From contig CAZFXZ010000004.1 of assembly GCA_964523165.1 (NCBI GenBank), positions 1 to 32,251 of the forward strand: a stretch of DNA of 32,251 bases, read 5' to 3'. Positions 30,738 through 32,251 of this stretch are shown piece by piece (within the stretch, counting starts at the first letter, position 1; the number at the start of each line of letters is the position of its first letter). The translations under genes and the position numbers were made by a program. Source of the stretch: CAZFXZ01 sp964523165 (lineage in GTDB: Bacteria; Patescibacteriota; Patescibacteriia; JACRDY01). The notes under the pieces are model-generated. The model was not told the origin of the DNA and made no database searches. It saw only the letters and a list, made by a program, of their open reading frames with translations.

Positions 30738-31463
30738 ATGTCAAATTTCTTTGAAAATGTCCCCAGTCGCGTAGCTTTTTTGCTGGGCTTGCTCGGGGCG
30801 ATTGCTGTGGCCGCCGTTGTTGGTTTTGTCGTTTTATTAACACAAATGGACGATTCATCGGCTAAAACCAAAACTACGACTACGACGACCACACCGACTA
30901 CGACTGGCACGACGACCATCACCTTAGAAGATGTAAATGCTGGCGATCACCTGCGTGGTGATAAAGACGCCGATGTGACAATTGTGACTTTTACTGATTA
31001 TGAATGTCCGTTTTGCAAACAGTTTCATCAAACCATGACTCAAGCCTTAGCTGAATATGATGGCAAAATAAATTGGGTTTACCGAGCTTTCCCCATCGCC
31101 AGTTTGCATTCCAAAGCTCCCAAAGAAGCTGAGGCGGCTGAATGCGTGGCTGAATTGGGTGACAATGAAGCTTTTTGGAAATTTTCCGATCGGATTTTTG
31201 AAGTCACGCCGGCCAATAACGGTTTGGACCCCGCTCAATTACCGGAAATCGCCGCTTATGCCGGTGTCGATAAAGATGATTTTCAGAAATGTCTAGATAG
31301 TGGAAAATACACTTCTGTCGTTAACGATAGTGTCTCGGCGGCGGCCGCGGCTGGAGCCCGTGGGACACCGTACTCAGTCATGGTGGTTGGTGATAAAAAG
31401 TTGCCGATTTCCGGGGCTGTGCCTTATGCACAGTTAAAACAAATGATTGATTCGGTCTTGTAA
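30738..31463 (+). CDS. Membrane-anchored DsbA-like thiol oxidoreductase
   Basis: The 241-residue product has an N-terminal membrane helix (about 12-35), a threonine-rich linker (about 44-61) and a DsbA-type domain. The active site is CPFC (Cys90-Cys93) in FTDYECPFCKQFHQ, and the cis-Pro loop is RGTPYSVMVVGD. Two further cysteines (in EAAECVAELG and FQKCLDSG) may form a structural disulfide. It should catalyse disulfide exchange on the outer face of the membrane. Its anchor is very like that of the different thioredoxin-fold protein at 6949. It has its own promoter and terminator and stands alone between the tRNAs and the antiporter gene. Confidence 0.93.
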   Translation: MSNFFENVPSRVAFLLGLLGAIAVAAVVGFVVLLTQMDDSSAKTKTTTTTTTPTTTGTTTITLEDVNAGDHLRGDKDADVTIVTFTDYECPFCKQFHQTMTQALAEYDGKINWVYRAFPIASLHSKAPKEAEAAECVAELGDNEAFWKFSDRIFEVTPANNGLDPAQLPEIAAYAGVDKDDFQKCLDSGKYTSVVNDSVSAAAAAGARGTPYSVMVVGDKKLPISGAVPYAQLKQMIDSVL

Positions 31464-31477
31464 AATAAAATTTTTCT

Positions 31478-31513
31478 AAAAACGGTTCGACTTGTTGGTC
31501 GGGCCGTTTTTTT
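31478..31513 (+). terminator. Terminator after the DsbA-like gene
   Basis: AAAAACGG (31478-31485) pairs with CCGTTTTT (31504-31511), and inside it CGAC (31488-31491) pairs with GTCG (31498-31501); seven T follow CCG. The -35 box of the next gene is inside this hairpin. Confidence 0.82.
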
Positions 31514-31523
31514 GTGATATAAT
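31495..31523 (+). promoter_or_regulatory. Promoter of the KefB-type gene, overlapping the terminator
   Basis: TTGGTC (31495-31500) and TATAAT (31518-31523) are 17 bases apart, with TGA before the -10 (extended form). The -10 ends six bases before ATG 31530, so the mRNA should start at the A of the start codon. Confidence 0.78.
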
Positions 31524-31529
31524 TTGACC

Positions 31530-32251
31530 ATGGTCGACAATTTATTTTTTAGCGTCAGCGCTTTATTTGGCATTACGGTCGTGATATCTTTTGTCATGCG
31601 CTTGTTGCGTCAACCTTTGATCATCGCTTATTTACTGTCGGGTATTGTAGCCGGACCTTTTTTGTTTAATTTGATCGGCGGCAATCAAGCTTTTTTTGAT
31701 ACTTTTGCTCACTTTGGCATCGTCTTGCTGTTGTTTGCCGTCGGCCTGAGTTTGGACTTATCTTATTTAAAAAAAATCGGCTCGGTGGCCGTCCTGACTG
31801 GTATTGGCCAATTTTTATTTACCTCGATTATCGGCTACGCCATCATTTGGTCTTTGGGCGTGCCGGTGGTGTCGGCGGTTTGTTTGGCCGTGGCTATTAC
31901 TTTTTCCAGTACGATTATCATCGTCAAATTGTTAAGTGACAAAAAAGACACTCAGTCTGTTTATGGTCGCTATACGATTGGCCTGATGCTGGTCCAGGAT
32001 ATTATTGCCGTTGGCATTTTGATTTTATTGCCGGCTTTTGCTCAGTCCGGTAATTGGTTGGTGGTGTTTGGTTTATTTTTAGCTAAAGGTCTGGGCATTT
32101 TAGTCGCGACTTATTTGGTAGCGCGCATTATTATCCCATTTGTCATCGACAAAATCGCCGACTCGGGTGAATTTTTGTTTATCTTTACGATCGCTTGGTG
32201 TTTTGGGGTGGCCGGTTTGGTCCACGCCCTAGGCTTGTCGTTGGAAATCGG
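31530..32251 (+). CDS. KefB/CPA2-type monovalent cation:proton antiporter (5' part)
   Basis: The frame is open from ATG 31530 to the end of the window (240 codons, 3' end missing). At least seven membrane helices are visible. The conserved CPA2 segments are RLLRQPLIIAYLLSGIVAGP near the N-terminus, FGIVLLLFAVGLSLDL, AITFSSTIIIVKLLSDK, and YGRYTIGLMLVQDIIAVGIL, which holds the ion-binding aspartate region (QDI). The family exchanges K+ or Na+ for H+ across the cytoplasmic membrane. A regulatory TrkA-N domain would lie beyond the window, if present, so KefB and plain antiporter forms cannot be told apart. The mRNA is predicted to be leaderless. Confidence 0.88.
   Translation, partial: MVDNLFFSVSALFGITVVISFVMRLLRQPLIIAYLLSGIVAGPFLFNLIGGNQAFFDTFAHFGIVLLLFAVGLSLDLSYLKKIGSVAVLTGIGQFLFTSIIGYAIIWSLGVPVVSAVCLAVAITFSSTIIIVKLLSDKKDTQSVYGRYTIGLMLVQDIIAVGILILLPAFAQSGNWLVVFGLFLAKGLGILVATYLVARIIIPFVIDKIADSGEFLFIFTIAWCFGVAGLVHALGLSLEI

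Noticed and set aside
30448..30774. Open frame of 108 codons over the tRNA-Thr/tRNA-Tyr region
   Set aside because: It runs through both tRNAs, the terminator and the dsbA promoter; no protein-like features.

Overview
The window reads as a chromosomal scaffold from a Patescibacteria/CPR bacterium, most likely of the Parcubacteria group. This is an inference from gene content and style, not a database match. The signs are: every gene on the + strand; intergenic gaps of about 0-6 bases; almost no Shine-Dalgarno sequences; several small conserved membrane proteins without a named function; thioredoxin-fold proteins on membrane anchors; prepilin-like genes between housekeeping genes; and a membrane-anchored Clp-type ATPase. 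TGA is used as a stop (HIT gene, Clp-like gene, 42-593), so the code is standard, not the TGA=Gly code of some CPR lineages.

Layout. 1-1353: end of a type IV pilin-like cluster. 1356-3383: ligA. 3384-3637: a GC-rich, strongly palindromic intergenic block and a promoter. 3638-7599: gatC, gatA, a membrane-anchored HEPN-like protein, a secreted Ca-repeat/PKD protein and an anchored thioredoxin-fold protein. 7600-7840: terminator-like hairpin, promoter, a broken copy of the 5' part of tRNA-Ser containing a 22-bp palindrome, then intact tRNA-Ser(GGA). 7860-12026: malic enzyme, HIT protein, and two incomplete homologous PEP-utilising-type genes separated by a 100-N gap. 12073-15839: dnaG, a membrane protein, rpoD, and a self-contained tRNA-Asn unit. 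15897-19475: small membrane protein, superoxide dismutase, DsbA-like protein, tsaB-like gene and a large membrane protein, ended by a strong terminator. 19565-21407: mraZ-rsmH-ftsL with a phased-repeat operator and a terminator. 21425-31463: tgt, small membrane protein, Clp-like ATPase, WecA/MraY-type transferase, M16 protease, pilin-like protein, tpiA, TPR protein, tRNA-Thr, tRNA-Tyr and a second anchored DsbA. 31530-end: a truncated KefB-type antiporter.

Functional threads. Replication, transcription and repair: ligA, dnaG, rpoD. tRNA biology: gatCA, tsaB-like, tgt and four tRNAs; Asn and Tyr have the GUN anticodons that Tgt acts on, and Asn and Thr read ANN codons that carry t6A. Envelope: pilins, mraZ-rsmH-ftsL, WecA-type enzyme, three anchored thioredoxin-fold proteins. 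Central metabolism is thin: malic enzyme, triosephosphate isomerase and the PEP-utilising-type genes.

The points most worth a second look are: the N gap, which creates a false 858-codon fusion of two collinear homologues; the tRNA-Ser 5' copy split by a perfect palindrome; the structured block before gatC; the Clp-like protein whose first AAA+ module has lost its Walker B and arginine-finger residues; the tRNA-Asn gene enclosed in its own terminator stem; and a consistent pattern of extended -10 promoters placed so close to ATG that the mRNAs should be leaderless.
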